A DNA stretch of 64,000 bases from Pseudomonas sp. NBRC 111124 (GCF_001320245.1 NZ_BCBA01000013.1:124001-188000), one strand, 5' to 3'; positions 33,570 through 42,939 are shown, counted from the first letter of the stretch. The notes: generated by a model not told the origin, from the letters alone. Translations and numbers: made by a program.

Positions 33570-34712
33570 TCAGTTGTCGCGCCGAAGATCCGGCGGAATC
33601 GGCAGGTCTTCTTTAAGCGGCTCAGGCCGCTTGCCCTTGCCGGAACGGTACTGACGGATCTGGAACACATAGGCCAGCACCTGGGCCACCGCCAGGTACA
33701 GCCCTGCCGGGATTTCCCCTTCGACCTCGGTGGAGTAGTAAATCGCCCGCGCCAGGGCCGGCGATTCCAGAATCTGGATCTTGTGCTCGACCCCGATTTC
33801 GCGAATCTTCAAGGCGATGAAGTCAGTCCCCTTGGCCACCAGCAGCGGCGCCACCCCGCCCTTCTCCGGGTCGTACTGCAAGGCCACGGCATAGTGCGTC
33901 GGGTTGGTGATGATCACATCCGCCTCGGGCACTGCAGCCATCATCCGCCGCTGCGACACCTCACGCTGCAGCTGGCGGATGCGCTGCTTGACCTCAGGCT
34001 TGCCTTCGCTGTCCTTGTATTCGTCCTTGATCTCCTGCTTGGTCATCTTCAGCTTCTTGTGGGTCTGCCACAGCTGGAACGGCACGTCGGCGGCGGCAAT
34101 CAGCAGCAAGCCGGCCGCCATCCACAAAGCACTCCAGCCAACCACCTGAACACTGTGGATGATCGCCTGTTCCAGAGGCTCGTTGGCAATCGCCAATAGC
34201 GCCTGGCGGTCATTGCCCAACACCACCAGCGCCACGACCAGGATCACCATGAACTTGGCCATCGCCTTGATCAACTCGGTGAGTGAGTTCAGCGAAAACA
34301 TCCGCTTGATACCCGATAACGGGTTCATGCGGCTGAATTTAGGCTGCAACAGGCTGCCCGAGAAAATGAACCCACCGAGGGCAATGGGGGAAACGAAGGC
34401 GATCACGAACAGCAGCATGAGAATCGGCTGCACCGCCCAGATCGCCATCTTGCCCGACGCCAGCAAAAACATGCTCATCGAACGCTCGTCGGTCAGCACC
34501 TCACGCGTCAGGGAAAAGTTCATCCGCATCAGCGTCATCAGCGTTTCCGCCAGGTTGCCGCCGAACGCCAGCAGCGCCCCGGCACCTGCCAGGGTCGAAG
34601 CAACGGTGTTGAGCTCTTTGGAGCGGGCGATCTCACCTTTTTCGCGCGCGTCGCGCTTGCGCTTGTCGGTGGGGTCTTCCGTCTTGTCCTGACCGCTCTC
34701 GCTTTCGGCCAT
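33570..34712 (-). CDS. flhB: Flagellar export specificity-switch protein FlhB
   Basis: A 380-residue export-gate component. The basic cytoplasmic N-terminus (TEDPTDKRKRDAREKGEIARSKEL) precedes four membrane helices. The C-terminal domain contains the autocleavage motif NPTH in DVIITNPTHYAVALQYD, after which FliK binds to switch export from hook to filament substrates. Its start is two bases after the fliR stop region. Compare the stand-alone copy of this C-terminal domain at 13193-13534. Confidence 0.97.
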   Translation of the reverse strand: MAESESGQDKTEDPTDKRKRDAREKGEIARSKELNTVASTLAGAGALLAFGGNLAETLMTLMRMNFSLTREVLTDERSMSMFLLASGKMAIWAVQPILMLLFVIAFVSPIALGGFIFSGSLLQPKFSRMNPLSGIKRMFSLNSLTELIKAMAKFMVILVVALVVLGNDRQALLAIANEPLEQAIIHSVQVVGWSALWMAAGLLLIAAADVPFQLWQTHKKLKMTKQEIKDEYKDSEGKPEVKQRIRQLQREVSQRRMMAAVPEADVIITNPTHYAVALQYDPEKGGVAPLLVAKGTDFIALKIREIGVEHKIQILESPALARAIYYSTEVEGEIPAGLYLAVAQVLAYVFQIRQYRSGKGKRPEPLKEDLPIPPDLRRDN

Positions 34713-34714
34713 GT

Positions 34715-35491
34715 TCAGCGCGCCCTTGCCAGTTCACGCAACCACTGCAGCGCTTCACTGGCCAATGCCTGGTAGTGGGAAAGGATATCGGCCAGACCCA
34801 CCCAGAAGATGCCGATACCCAGCACCAGTGTCAGCGGAAAACCAATGGAGAAGATGTTCAACTGCGGCGCGGCGCGGGTCATCACGCCGAAGGCAATGTT
34901 CACCACCAGCAGTGCGGTGATCGCTGGCAGGATCAGCAGCAGGCCGGCACCGAACACCCAGCTCAGGCGCCCAACCATCTCCCAGAACTGGTTGACCATC
35001 AGCGCATGGCCCACCGGCAAGGTGGTGAAGCTTTCGGTCAATACCTCAAACACCACCAGATGGCCATTCATCAGCAGGAACAGCACACTCACCAACATGG
35101 TCATGAACTGGCTGATCACCGCCACGTTGACCCCGTTGGCCGGGTCGACCATCGATGCGAAGGCCATGCCCATCTGCACGGCGACGATCTGCCCGGCGAT
35201 GACGAAGGCCTGGAACAGCAACTGCAGCGAGAAACCGAACAACGCACCCACGATGACCTGCTCGCCACACAGCAGCAGGCCGTTCAGGCTCAGCGGGTCG
35301 AACGCTGGCAATGGCGGCAGCCCCGGCGTGATTACCACGGTGATGGCCACCGCCACGTACAGGCGGATGCGCGCCGGCAGCATGCGCGTGCCGAAGATCG
35401 GCATGGTCATCAGCACTGCGGTCACCCGGAACAGCGGCAGGATGAAGGTGGCGACCCAGGTGCCGATCTGCGCGTCGGTCAGCTCCAGCAT
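34715..35491 (-). CDS. fliR: Flagellar export gate protein FliR
   Basis: A 258-residue hydrophobic protein of the FliPQR export pore. It begins MLELTDAQIGTWVATFILPLFRVTAVLMTMPIFG and contains several further helices (LPAFDPLSLNGLLLCGEQVIVGALFGF and later segments). The strongly hydrophobic, charge-poor composition and gene order fliP-fliQ-fliR-flhB identify it. It starts seven bases after the fliQ stop. Confidence 0.96.
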   Translation of the reverse strand: MLELTDAQIGTWVATFILPLFRVTAVLMTMPIFGTRMLPARIRLYVAVAITVVITPGLPPLPAFDPLSLNGLLLCGEQVIVGALFGFSLQLLFQAFVIAGQIVAVQMGMAFASMVDPANGVNVAVISQFMTMLVSVLFLLMNGHLVVFEVLTESFTTLPVGHALMVNQFWEMVGRLSWVFGAGLLLILPAITALLVVNIAFGVMTRAAPQLNIFSIGFPLTLVLGIGIFWVGLADILSHYQALASEALQWLRELARAR

Positions 35492-35498
35492 GGCAGGC

Positions 35499-35768
35499 TC
35501 AACCGATCAGCTGCGGAATGCTGGTGTACAGGCCGGTGATGTACTCCATGAACTTCTGCACCAGCCAAGGCCCGGCGACGATCAGCGTGACCAGCATCAC
35601 CAGCAAACGCGGCAGGAAGCTCAGGGTCTGCTCGTTGATCTGCGTGGCGGCCTGGAACATCGCCACGATCAGGCCAACCACCAGGCTTGGCACCACCAGG
35701 ATGGCAACCATCAGCGCGGTCAGCCACAGCGCATCACGGAACAGGTCGACAGCAACTTCAGGTGTCAT
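35499..35768 (-). CDS. fliQ: Flagellar export gate protein FliQ
   Basis: An 89-residue two-helix protein (LFRDALWLTALMVAILVVPSLVVGLIVAMF, then FLPRLLVMLVTLIVAGPWLV). The middle motif QAATQINEQTLSFLP is highly conserved in FliQ and SctS. Length is exactly typical. It lies between fliP (21-base gap) and fliR. Confidence 0.97.
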   Translation of the reverse strand: MTPEVAVDLFRDALWLTALMVAILVVPSLVVGLIVAMFQAATQINEQTLSFLPRLLVMLVTLIVAGPWLVQKFMEYITGLYTSIPQLIG

Positions 35769-35789
35769 GCAGGGCTCTCCTTGGCGGCG

Positions 35790-36557
35790 TCAGACGCCGC
35801 CGAAACTGCCGGCCAGGGTGCCCATGATCAGCGCCCAGCCATCGACCAGGACGAACAGCATGATCTTGAACGGCAGCGAGATGATCAGCGGCGACAACAT
35901 CATCATACCCATGGCCATCAGCACACTGGCCACCACCATGTCGATGATCAGAAACGGAATGAAGATCATGAAACCGATCTGGAACGCGGTCTTCAGCTCC
36001 GAGGTGACGAACGACGGCACCAGGATCGTCAGCGGTACCTGATCGGGGCTGGCGATGTCGGTGCGTTTGGACAGGCGCATGAACAGGTCGAGGTCGCTCT
36101 GACGGGTCTGCGCCAGCATGAAGTCCTTGAGCGGCCCCTGGGCCTTTTCGATCGCCTGCTGGGCCGTCATCTTCTCGCTCAGGTACGGTTGCAGGGCGTC
36201 CTGGTTCACCCGGTCGAACACCGGCGCCATGATGAACATCGTCAGGAACAGCGCCATGCCGGTCAGCACCTGGTTCGATGGCGTCTGCTGCAGGCCCAGG
36301 GCCTGGCGCAGGATCGAGAACACGATGATGATGCGGGTGAAGCTGGTCATCAGGATGACGAACGCCGGGATGAAGCTCAGCGCCGTCATGATCAGCAGGA
36401 TTTGCAGACTGACCGAATACTCTTGCTGCCCGTCCGCGGTATTGGACAGGGTAATGGCCGGGATCGACAGCGGGTCGGCGGCCACGGCCAGCGGCGCGGC
36501 GAGCAGCAGCGCGATTGGCAACAAAGTGCTCAACAAAATGCGCAGCGCGCCATTCAT
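35790..36557 (-). CDS. fliP: Flagellar export gate protein FliP
   Basis: A 255-residue inner-membrane protein with a cleavable signal peptide ([21 protein letters not shown]), as known for FliP. Conserved segments include [45 protein letters not shown] and [22 protein letters not shown]. The ATG at 36557 shares its A with the fliO stop codon (TGATG), favouring it over the GTG three bases earlier. Confidence 0.97.
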   Translation of the reverse strand: MNGALRILLSTLLPIALLLAAPLAVAADPLSIPAITLSNTADGQQEYSVSLQILLIMTALSFIPAFVILMTSFTRIIIVFSILRQALGLQQTPSNQVLTGMALFLTMFIMAPVFDRVNQDALQPYLSEKMTAQQAIEKAQGPLKDFMLAQTRQSDLDLFMRLSKRTDIASPDQVPLTILVPSFVTSELKTAFQIGFMIFIPFLIIDMVVASVLMAMGMMMLSPLIISLPFKIMLFVLVDGWALIMGTLAGSFGGV

Positions 36558-37003
36558 CACTTCTTGTCCTTCTGATCCTTGCCCATCAGCTCCATCAGCC
36601 GCTGGGCAAATTCCGGTGTCGCCTGGCGGGCGCTTGCGGGCACTTCGACCGGTTCGGCCATGACATGCAGGGTTTCGATGCTGCCTGGGCTGTGGCCGAT
36701 GAGGATCTGCTCCTTGCCGACCTGCACCAGCAGCAGCCGGTCACGCGGGCCGATGGCGCGGCTGCCGACGATCTCGATCACCTGCCCGCCCTTGGGCGTG
36801 GCGCCCTGCATGCGTCGCAGTGCCCAGGCCAGGAAGAAGATCAGGCCCACCACCAGCAACAGGCCGAACACCATCTGCGCCAGCTGCCCGCCAAGGCTGC
36901 CGGGCGCGGCGGCTGGCGCGGCAACCGGGCTGGCAGCAGGCGTGGCCGCGCTGCTGGCCAGTTCGCTGGCCAGCAGCGCGGCCAGGGCCGTCACGGCCCG
37001 CAT
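36557..37003 (-). CDS. fliO: Flagellar assembly protein FliO
   Basis: A 148-residue scaffold for FliP assembly. It has an alanine-rich N-terminus, one membrane helix ([25 protein letters not shown]) and a small cytoplasmic domain ([37 protein letters not shown]) characteristic of FliO. A GTG at 37015 directly follows the fliN stop, but the ATG at 37003 has AAGGG upstream and is preferred. Confidence 0.93.
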   Translation of the reverse strand: MRAVTALAALLASELASSAATPAASPVAAPAAAPGSLGGQLAQMVFGLLLVVGLIFFLAWALRRMQGATPKGGQVIEIVGSRAIGPRDRLLLVQVGKEQILIGHSPGSIETLHVMAEPVEVPASARQATPEFAQRLMELMGKDQKDKK

Positions 37004-37015
37004 CGTGCCCTTCAC

Positions 37016-37480
37016 TCAGCGCAGCTTCTTGATGCGTTCGCTAGGGCTGATCACGTCGGTCAGGCGGATGCCGAACTTTTCGTTGACCACAACCACTTCG
37101 CCATGGGCGATCAGCGTGCCGTTGACCAGCACGTCGAGCGGCTCACCGGCCAGGCGGTCGAGTTCGATCACCGAGCCCTGGTTGAGCTGCAGCAGGTTGC
37201 GGATGTTGATTTCGGTGCTGCCCACTTCCATGGAAATGTTCACCGGAATGTCCAGGATCACATCCAGGTTCGGCCCTTCGAGGCTGACGTTCTCGTTCGG
37301 CCGCGGGGAGCTGGCAAACTCTTCCATCGGCAGGCGGCCGGCACCGGTTTTGCCGCTGTCACCGGCAAGCAGCGCGTCGATGTCGGACTGGCCGGCATCA
37401 CCGGTTTCTTCCAGGGCCGCAGCCCACTCGTCGGCCAGGGCCTGGTCTTCTGCGGAAGTGATCTCGTTTTCGTTAGCCAT
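37016..37480 (-). CDS. fliN: Flagellar motor switch protein FliN
   Basis: A 154-residue C-ring protein. An acidic N-terminal half (ALADEWAAALEETG...) precedes the SpoA domain: LDVILDIPVNISMEVGSTEINIRNLLQLNQGSVIELDRLAGEPLDVLVNG, ending GEVVVVNEKFGIRLTDVISPSERIKKL. The start at 37480 has GAGG six bases before the ATG; an earlier in-frame start at 37498 lacks one. It follows fliM by 47 bases. Confidence 0.97.
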   Translation of the reverse strand: MANENEITSAEDQALADEWAAALEETGDAGQSDIDALLAGDSGKTGAGRLPMEEFASSPRPNENVSLEGPNLDVILDIPVNISMEVGSTEINIRNLLQLNQGSVIELDRLAGEPLDVLVNGTLIAHGEVVVVNEKFGIRLTDVISPSERIKKLR

Positions 37481-37527
37481 GATGTCCTCGACAGGCATTC
37501 AATTCGTTAAGAGCGACCGGCGCGCCG

Positions 37528-38496
37528 TCAGCGGCGTTCGATCGGGTCAATGATCTGCAGGGCCAGGTTGCCCTTGTGCGAGCCCAGGCGCGCCTTGAAC
37601 GACGGCACGCCATTGGCGCGCAGCACCAGGTGCTCGGGCAGCTCCACCGGGATCACGTCGCCGGCCTGCATGTGCAGGATGTCACGCAGCTTCAGCTGGC
37701 GGCGGGCAACCGTGGCGGTGAGCGGCACGGAGACGTCCAGCACGTCCTCGCGCAGGGCCTTGATCCAACGCTCGTCCTGGTCGTCGAGGTCGGACTGGAA
37801 GCCGGCATCGAGCATTTCCCGCACCGGCTCGATCATTGAATACGGCATGGTCACATGCAGGTCACCACCACCACCGTCCAGTTCGATGTGGAAGGTCGAT
37901 ACCACCACCGCTTCGCTCGGCCCGACGATGTTGGCCATGGCCGGGTTGACCTCGGAGTTCATGTACTCGAAGTTGACCGGCATGATCGCCTGCCAGGCTT
38001 CCTTGAGGTCGACGAAGCACTGGTCCAGCACCATGCGCACCACGCGCAGCTCGGTGGGGGTGAATTCGCGGCCTTCGATCTTGGCATGACGGCCGTCACC
38101 ACCAAAGAAGTTGTCTACCAGCTTGAACACCAGCTTGGCATCGAGAATGAACAGCGCGGTGCCGCGTAACGGTTTGATCTTGACCAGATTGAGACTGGTC
38201 GGCACGTACAGCGAATGCACGTACTCGCCAAACTTCATCACCTGCACGCCGCCCACCGCCACGTCGGCCGAACGCCGCAAGAGGTTGAACATGCTGATGC
38301 GGGTGTAGCGGGCGAACCGCTCGTTGATCATTTCCAGGGTCGGCATGCGACCCCGCACGATCCGATCCTGGCTGGTCAGGTCATAGCTTTTGATGCTGCC
38401 AGGCTCGGCAACGCTCTCGGTCTGTACCAGCCCATCGTCGACGCCATGCAACAGGGCATCGATCTCATCCTGGGACAGCAGGTCCTGTACGGCCAT
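37528..38496 (-). CDS. fliM: Flagellar motor switch protein FliM
   Basis: A 322-residue C-ring protein that binds CheY-P through its N-terminal LLSQDEIDALLHGV motif. The middle domain includes the GGxG motif region FFGGDGRHAKIEGREFTPTELRVVRMVLD. The C-terminal SpoA-type domain ends IPVELPEHLVLRANGVPSFKARLGSHKGNLALQI. Nine bases separate it from fliL, so they share the sigma-54 promoter at 39054-39069. Confidence 0.97.
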   Translation of the reverse strand: MAVQDLLSQDEIDALLHGVDDGLVQTESVAEPGSIKSYDLTSQDRIVRGRMPTLEMINERFARYTRISMFNLLRRSADVAVGGVQVMKFGEYVHSLYVPTSLNLVKIKPLRGTALFILDAKLVFKLVDNFFGGDGRHAKIEGREFTPTELRVVRMVLDQCFVDLKEAWQAIMPVNFEYMNSEVNPAMANIVGPSEAVVVSTFHIELDGGGGDLHVTMPYSMIEPVREMLDAGFQSDLDDQDERWIKALREDVLDVSVPLTATVARRQLKLRDILHMQAGDVIPVELPEHLVLRANGVPSFKARLGSHKGNLALQIIDPIERR

Positions 38497-38505
38497 TGCG
38501 GACTC

Positions 38506-39003
38506 CTACTGCAATACGAAATTGGTGAACAGCAGCTGGTCGACCACCGGCTTGCCGACTTCCTTCTGCGCCACTTCCTGAACCACCGCGGTGGCTTTCT
38601 GACGCAGCATCTCCTGGCCCACCGAACTGGCCGCCAAGGTGTCGAAACCCTGCCCGGAGAACATCATCACCAGGTTGTTGCGGATCACCGGCATGTGTAC
38701 CGTGAGGGCATCCAGGTCGGCCTGGTTACGGCCTTGCATCGTGATGCTCAACTGCATGTAGCGCTGGCGGCCGTTCTGGTTGAAGTTGACCACGAAGGCA
38801 GGGGCCAGCGGCACATAGATCGCGGGGGCCTTCACATTGCTAGCGGCCGCCTCGGGGGCAGGTGCCGATTCATTCTTGTGCATGATGAACCAAGTGGCAC
38901 CGACCGACAGGCCGACCGCCAGCAACAGGGCCAGCACCAGCAGCAGGATCAGCTTGAGTTTGCCTTTTGCGGCGGGGTCTTTCACTGCGTCGCTCTTCGC
39001 CAT
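38506..39003 (-). CDS. fliL: Flagellar basal body-associated protein FliL
   Basis: A 165-residue single-span protein that sits around the stator. It has a short basic N-terminus, membrane helix (LKLILLLVLALLLAVGLSVGATWFI) and a periplasmic domain (YVPLAPAFVVNFNQNGRQRYMQLSITMQGRNQADLDALTVHMPVIRNNLVMMFSGQ) ending in VDQLLFTNFVLQ, all typical. It is first in the fliLMNOPQR-flhB unit. Confidence 0.96.
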   Translation of the reverse strand: MAKSDAVKDPAAKGKLKLILLLVLALLLAVGLSVGATWFIMHKNESAPAPEAAASNVKAPAIYVPLAPAFVVNFNQNGRQRYMQLSITMQGRNQADLDALTVHMPVIRNNLVMMFSGQGFDTLAASSVGQEMLRQKATAVVQEVAQKEVGKPVVDQLLFTNFVLQ

Positions 39004-39053
39004 GCCAATAATCCGTCGTCCATCGGGGTTTCAAAGGAGGATGACGTGGCTTG

Positions 39054-39069
39054 AGCAAGTGTTATGCCA
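39054..39069 (-). promoter_or_regulatory. Sigma-54 promoter of the fliLMNOPQR-flhB operon
   Basis: Minus-strand TGGCAT-AACAC-TTGCT is a near-perfect -24/-12 promoter. The expected start is near 39043, giving a 40-base leader before fliL. Confidence 0.85.
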
Positions 39070-39093
39070 GATTTGTCAGGATGTGTTTTTCAT

Positions 39094-39135
39094 GTGCCGA
39101 CCCTTTCGCGGGTAAACCCGCGAAAGGGCCGGCAC
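39094..39135. repeat. Highly symmetrical REP palindrome between fliK and fliL
   Basis: GTGCCG-CCCTTTCGCGGGT and ACCCGCGAAAGGG-CGGCAC pair almost perfectly around two bases, with one mismatch (A/C) per arm. No T-tract follows on the minus strand. It lies 15 bases after the fliK stop codon and just upstream of the fliL sigma-54 promoter, so it probably marks the fliK mRNA end. Confidence 0.8.
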
Positions 39136-39149
39136 AGCCAACGAAAAAA

Positions 39150-40454
39150 TCAGGCGTAGTAATCGACGGCACTGTCACCAATGACCACCTGCTGTTCACC
39201 CGGTCGGGACGCTTCGCCCAGCCCGCCCTGCTCACCTTCACCACCCTGCGCCCGGCGCGCGGCCACACCGGACAGCTGCGAGCCATCCTGCTGCGCCTGC
39301 TGCTGTTGCTGGCGCGACTGGTCGGCGACATTGACGTCCGGCTGCGCCAAACCTTGCTGGGCAAACAGCTCGCGCAGGCGATACACCTGGCTGTCCAGCG
39401 CATCACGCACGCCGGCATGGCCACTGACGAAGGTGATCTGAGTGGGCTGGTCAGTCGCGACATTGACGCGGATATCGAGGCGCCCGAGTTCGGCCGGCTC
39501 CAGCTGGATATCCGCTGACTTGAGGTTCTGGCTGGACAGGTACATGACCCGGTTGACCAGGCCTTCGGCCCATGCGCCCTGGTTCATCTGCAAGGGCTGG
39601 TGCAACGGGTTGGCGTTGACCGGCAGCGCATTGGCGGTCTTGGCGGTTACCGCCTGGGTCAGGTTGGCCAGGCGGTTGGCGAAGTCGTCGACGCGGGTAT
39701 CGCTGTTGGCGTTCTTGGTGTCCTTGAGCCCATCTTCGAGCAAGGCACCGAAAGCCTTGTCACCGGTCTCTGACTTGCCCGCTTCGCCCTCGACCTTGTC
39801 GAGCAGGGTCGCCAACGGATTGACGGCCACCTGACCGTCATCGGACTGCGCCTTGGAAGGGTCGGCAGCATGCGCCGAAGTCGTGCCTTTGGCCTGGGCG
39901 TTCTGCTCCAGGGCCAGACGCAAGGTCGGCAGGTTGGCCAAAGGATCGGCATCCGGATCGAAGGCCTCGGCCTCCTCAGGCAATGGCTCGGCAACCTCTG
40001 CCACGGGCGGCTGCGCAATGGCGGCCTGCAACACGGGCGCCACCGCTTCGGCCTGGGCCTGCAGAAGCTGCGCGCCAGGCTGCGCATCGGTCACCTGGCC
40101 CGCCACCAGATTGGCATCGAGCGAGCCCGAATCGCTGGCGGTGACAGGGGCGGTCGCGGGGGCGGCGGCAAAATCGTCTGCTGGCAATTTGTTGCCGTCA
40201 TCGGCAACCGCCGGTTTATCGGCGGCCTGCTGCTTGCCGCCCTGGGCAACGTCAGGCTTGTCCTTGGGGCTGGGCTGAGCAACCTTGTCATTGCGAGCTG
40301 GCACCTTGTCACGCCCCTGCCCGGCCATGACCTGATCAAAGCCACCGCCCTGCCCGCCCGCCGCCTGCAGCGGCTTGTCCACCCGCGAGGAGCCAGCGCT
40401 CGACGGCTTGCTCAGGGTGTTGGCTTGCAATAAAGGGTTGGGTGCAACAGGCAT
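39150..40454 (-). CDS. fliK: Flagellar hook-length control protein FliK
   Basis: A 434-residue secreted molecular ruler that measures the hook and triggers the FlhB switch. The N-terminal 270 residues are disordered and low-complexity (alanine, proline, aspartate, glutamine). The C-terminal switch domain has the hallmark LKSADIQLEPAELGRLDIRVNVATDQPTQITFVSGHAGVRDALDSQVYRLRELFAQQGL. A glutamine-rich tail follows. It has its own sigma-54 promoter at 40502-40517 and is separated from fliL by a REP palindrome. Confidence 0.94.
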   Translation of the reverse strand: MPVAPNPLLQANTLSKPSSAGSSRVDKPLQAAGGQGGGFDQVMAGQGRDKVPARNDKVAQPSPKDKPDVAQGGKQQAADKPAVADDGNKLPADDFAAAPATAPVTASDSGSLDANLVAGQVTDAQPGAQLLQAQAEAVAPVLQAAIAQPPVAEVAEPLPEEAEAFDPDADPLANLPTLRLALEQNAQAKGTTSAHAADPSKAQSDDGQVAVNPLATLLDKVEGEAGKSETGDKAFGALLEDGLKDTKNANSDTRVDDFANRLANLTQAVTAKTANALPVNANPLHQPLQMNQGAWAEGLVNRVMYLSSQNLKSADIQLEPAELGRLDIRVNVATDQPTQITFVSGHAGVRDALDSQVYRLRELFAQQGLAQPDVNVADQSRQQQQQAQQDGSQLSGVAARRAQGGEGEQGGLGEASRPGEQQVVIGDSAVDYYA

Positions 40455-40501
40455 TGAGCGATCTCCGCGCCAGAAACTGGAATATCATCTGGCCATGGAG
40501 A

Positions 40502-40517
40502 GGCAAAAGTCGCGCCA
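40502..40517 (-). promoter_or_regulatory. Sigma-54 promoter of fliK
   Basis: Minus-strand TGGCGC-GACTT-TTGCC keeps GG and GC ten bases apart. The expected start is near 40491, 37 bases before the fliK ATG. It begins nine bases after the hptB stop codon. Confidence 0.78.
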
Positions 40518-40525
40518 ACTTGACA

Positions 40526-40873
40526 TCAGTTCGCCGAAACGCGGTCACGCTCACCGTCATAGAAGCACTTTACTTCCACGTACTCCTGGTCGATTCGGTT
40601 GATCAAGTCTTCGATACCATACAGCGGCCGCTCTTTTACGCGCTCTTCAAGCTGCTGGCACAACTGCGCCAGCCCAACAGCGCCCATGTTGCTGCTGCTG
40701 CCCTTGAAACTGTGCGCGGCCATGCCGAGCTCATCGGCGCTCTTGGCCTCATGCAATTGGCTCAAACGCCGTTCCGAGTCTTCCAGAAAGGTTTCCAGCA
40801 GCAGCAGGTAGCCATCTTCCATGACCTCCTGCAGGTCGCTGAGCACTTTGTGGTCAATATGCATGTCAGTCAC
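40526..40873 (-). CDS. hptB: Histidine phosphotransfer protein HptB
   Basis: A 115-residue Hpt domain with the phosphorylatable histidine in MAAHSFKGSSSNMGA (His54). In P. aeruginosa HptB receives phosphate from hybrid sensors and passes it to HsbR, affecting swarming and biofilm choice. Here it lies after hsbR with a 60-base gap. The start codon is GTG at 40873 with AAGGAG seven bases upstream; an ATG three codons later has no comparable site. Confidence 0.92.
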   Translation of the reverse strand: MTDMHIDHKVLSDLQEVMEDGYLLLLETFLEDSERRLSQLHEAKSADELGMAAHSFKGSSSNMGAVGLAQLCQQLEERVKERPLYGIEDLINRIDQEYVEVKCFYDGERDRVSAN

Positions 40874-40933
40874 TTGTTCACTCCTTGATCAAGCCGAATT
40901 ATGCCTGAGCCGCCCCGCGGCCCTCCAGACGCA

Positions 40934-42637
40934 TCACCAATCGAACTGAACGCGGGCACAGCGGCCCCCTTCGCTCCACCCGGCACGGCTGCCAAGCCGT
41001 TGCACCAGGTTCAGCCCGCGCCCGCTCAGATCCTGCTCCAGGGGCGGGCGCGACAGCACGCTGCGCACATCGAACCCCGCGCCGCTGTCGCGAACCTCGA
41101 TAGTCAGACGCCCACCCAGCCCTGACGGTTCCACTTTCAGGTCGATGCGCACGAAACCTTCGACCAAAGCCTCCAGGCGCCGTGCCCGCTCCTGATAGTA
41201 GTTGGCAAAACCCTGCACATCACGCTTGAGCTTTGAATCCAGGCCCAGCACGCCGTGCTCCAGGGCATTGGAATACAGCTCGCTAAGCACACTGTGCAAA
41301 GCACCGGTACGCGGCCGCAGGCCATGGATTTCCTGTAACAACTGCACCAGGTAAGGGACCGGATTGAAGCGTTTGAGGCTTTCGCCACGCAATTCGAACC
41401 CCAGCGACCAGTCCAGCGGGCTGGAGCGCCCGCTGTCGGAATACAGGGTAGGCGCTGGCACCCGGTCCTCGGCGCTGAACATGCGGATGTCGCACAGGCT
41501 GATGTCATCCCGGGGGCGTCCGCCGAAACGCTCCAGGGCCTGCATCACCTCGTCGAACAGCTGCGCCGGCTCGCGATTGGCGGCCAGCACCTGGCGCAAA
41601 CGCCTGACACCGAACAGGCGCTCCTGCTCGTCCGCGGTATCGACCACGCCGTCGGACAGCAGCAACAGCCGCTCCCCTGCAGCCAGCGGCAGTACTTCGG
41701 TACTGTCGTCGAAACGATCGGGGGCCAGAATGCCCAGCGGCAGGTGCCGCGATTCCAGGCAGCCAAGCACTGCGCCGTCGGCCGACAGGCGGTAGCCATC
41801 CGGCATGCCGCCATTCCACACCTCCACCGCGCCGCGCTGCACGCTCATGCTGAGCAGCAGCGCGCAGCAGAACATGTCCACTGGCAAGATGCGCTTGAGC
41901 TTGGCATTCATCTCGCGCAGCATCTGGGCCAGGCCGTAGCCCTTGGCGGTCATGCCGTAGAACACTTCCGCCAGCGGCATGGCGCCGACGGCGGCGGGCA
42001 GGCCGTGGCCGGTGAAGTCGCCGAGCAGCACGTGCATGTCACCGGCCGGGGTGAAGGCAGCCAGCAGCAAGTCGCCATTGAACAGGGCATAGGGCGACTG
42101 CAAGTAACGGATGTTCGGCGCCGTGATGCAGCCGGAGTGGGCGACCTTGTCGAACACCGCTTTGGCCACCCGCTGCTCGTTGAGCAGATGGTGATGATGG
42201 CGAGTGATCTGGTCACGCTGCTCGAGCACGGTTGCCTGCAAGCGACGCAGGCGGTCCATGGCGCGGATCTTGGCGCCGAGGATTACCGCACTGTAGGGTT
42301 TGGCCATGAAGTCGTCACCCCCGGCCTCCAGGCAACGCACCAGGGCATCCTCCTCGTTCAGCGAGGTCAGGAAGATGATCGGCACCAGCGCCTCGCCGGC
42401 CAGTGCCTTGATCTGCCGCGCGGCCTCGAAGCCATCCATCACCGGCATCAAGGCGTCGAGCAACACCAGTTGCGGGCGCTTTTCGGCAAACAGTGCGACG
42501 GCTTGCTCACCATTCTCCGCAGTGAATACATGGTGACCTTGGCGACGAACGATCTGCGCCAGCAGCAGGCGGTCGACCGCCCCGTCTTCAGCCACCAGCA
42601 CGGTCAACGCCTGTTCGGCCGGCATCTGGGCACTCAA
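40934..42637 (-). CDS. hsbR: Response regulator with PP2C phosphatase and anti-sigma kinase domains, HsbR
   Basis: A 567-residue three-domain protein. The receiver domain (about 1-125) has its aspartate in LVLLDALMPVMDGFE and lysine in DFMAKPYSAV. A SpoIIE/PP2C phosphatase domain (about 190-395) shows LLGDFTGHGLPAAVGAMPL and LLLSDGVVDTADEQ. A C-terminal HATPase_c domain (about 430-567) shows ELYSNALEHGVLGL and RDSGAGFDV. In the known pathway phosphorylation by HptB switches it from kinase to phosphatase of HsbA. It overlaps hsbA by four bases. Confidence 0.93.
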   Translation of the reverse strand: MSAQMPAEQALTVLVAEDGAVDRLLLAQIVRRQGHHVFTAENGEQAVALFAEKRPQLVLLDALMPVMDGFEAARQIKALAGEALVPIIFLTSLNEEDALVRCLEAGGDDFMAKPYSAVILGAKIRAMDRLRRLQATVLEQRDQITRHHHHLLNEQRVAKAVFDKVAHSGCITAPNIRYLQSPYALFNGDLLLAAFTPAGDMHVLLGDFTGHGLPAAVGAMPLAEVFYGMTAKGYGLAQMLREMNAKLKRILPVDMFCCALLLSMSVQRGAVEVWNGGMPDGYRLSADGAVLGCLESRHLPLGILAPDRFDDSTEVLPLAAGERLLLLSDGVVDTADEQERLFGVRRLRQVLAANREPAQLFDEVMQALERFGGRPRDDISLCDIRMFSAEDRVPAPTLYSDSGRSSPLDWSLGFELRGESLKRFNPVPYLVQLLQEIHGLRPRTGALHSVLSELYSNALEHGVLGLDSKLKRDVQGFANYYQERARRLEALVEGFVRIDLKVEPSGLGGRLTIEVRDSGAGFDVRSVLSRPPLEQDLSGRGLNLVQRLGSRAGWSEGGRCARVQFDW

Positions 42638-42939
42638 CTGATATCGAACAGTTTTTCGAAATTGGAAATGGCCAGGATCTTGCGCACGTCGGAACTGGCA
42701 TGCACCACGCGCACGTCCGAATCGTCACCGCCGGCATGGTCGCGCAGCAACAGCAGCATGCCCAGCGCGGAGCTGTCCAGATAAGTGGCGTCCTTCAGAT
42801 CGACCACCACCGAGTCGGGCTTTTTCGGCTGGCGTTCGTAGGCATCACGAAATTCCTGATGCTTGCCGAAATCGAAGCGTCCCTTGACCTTGATCGTGAG
42901 CTTTTTCCCGTCCTGCGAAAAATCAGTCTCGACTGCCAT
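42634..42939 (-). CDS. hsbA: Anti-sigma factor antagonist HsbA (STAS domain)
   Basis: A 101-residue STAS-domain protein. The phosphorylatable serine lies in DATYLDSSALGMLLLLRDHA, the canonical SpoIIAA position. In P. aeruginosa unphosphorylated HsbA binds FlgM and so frees FliA, while the phosphorylated form acts through the diguanylate cyclase HsbD. Overlap with hsbR and position after fliJ tie this switch to flagellar synthesis. Confidence 0.93.
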   Translation of the reverse strand: MAVETDFSQDGKKLTIKVKGRFDFGKHQEFRDAYERQPKKPDSVVVDLKDATYLDSSALGMLLLLRDHAGGDDSDVRVVHASSDVRKILAISNFEKLFDIS

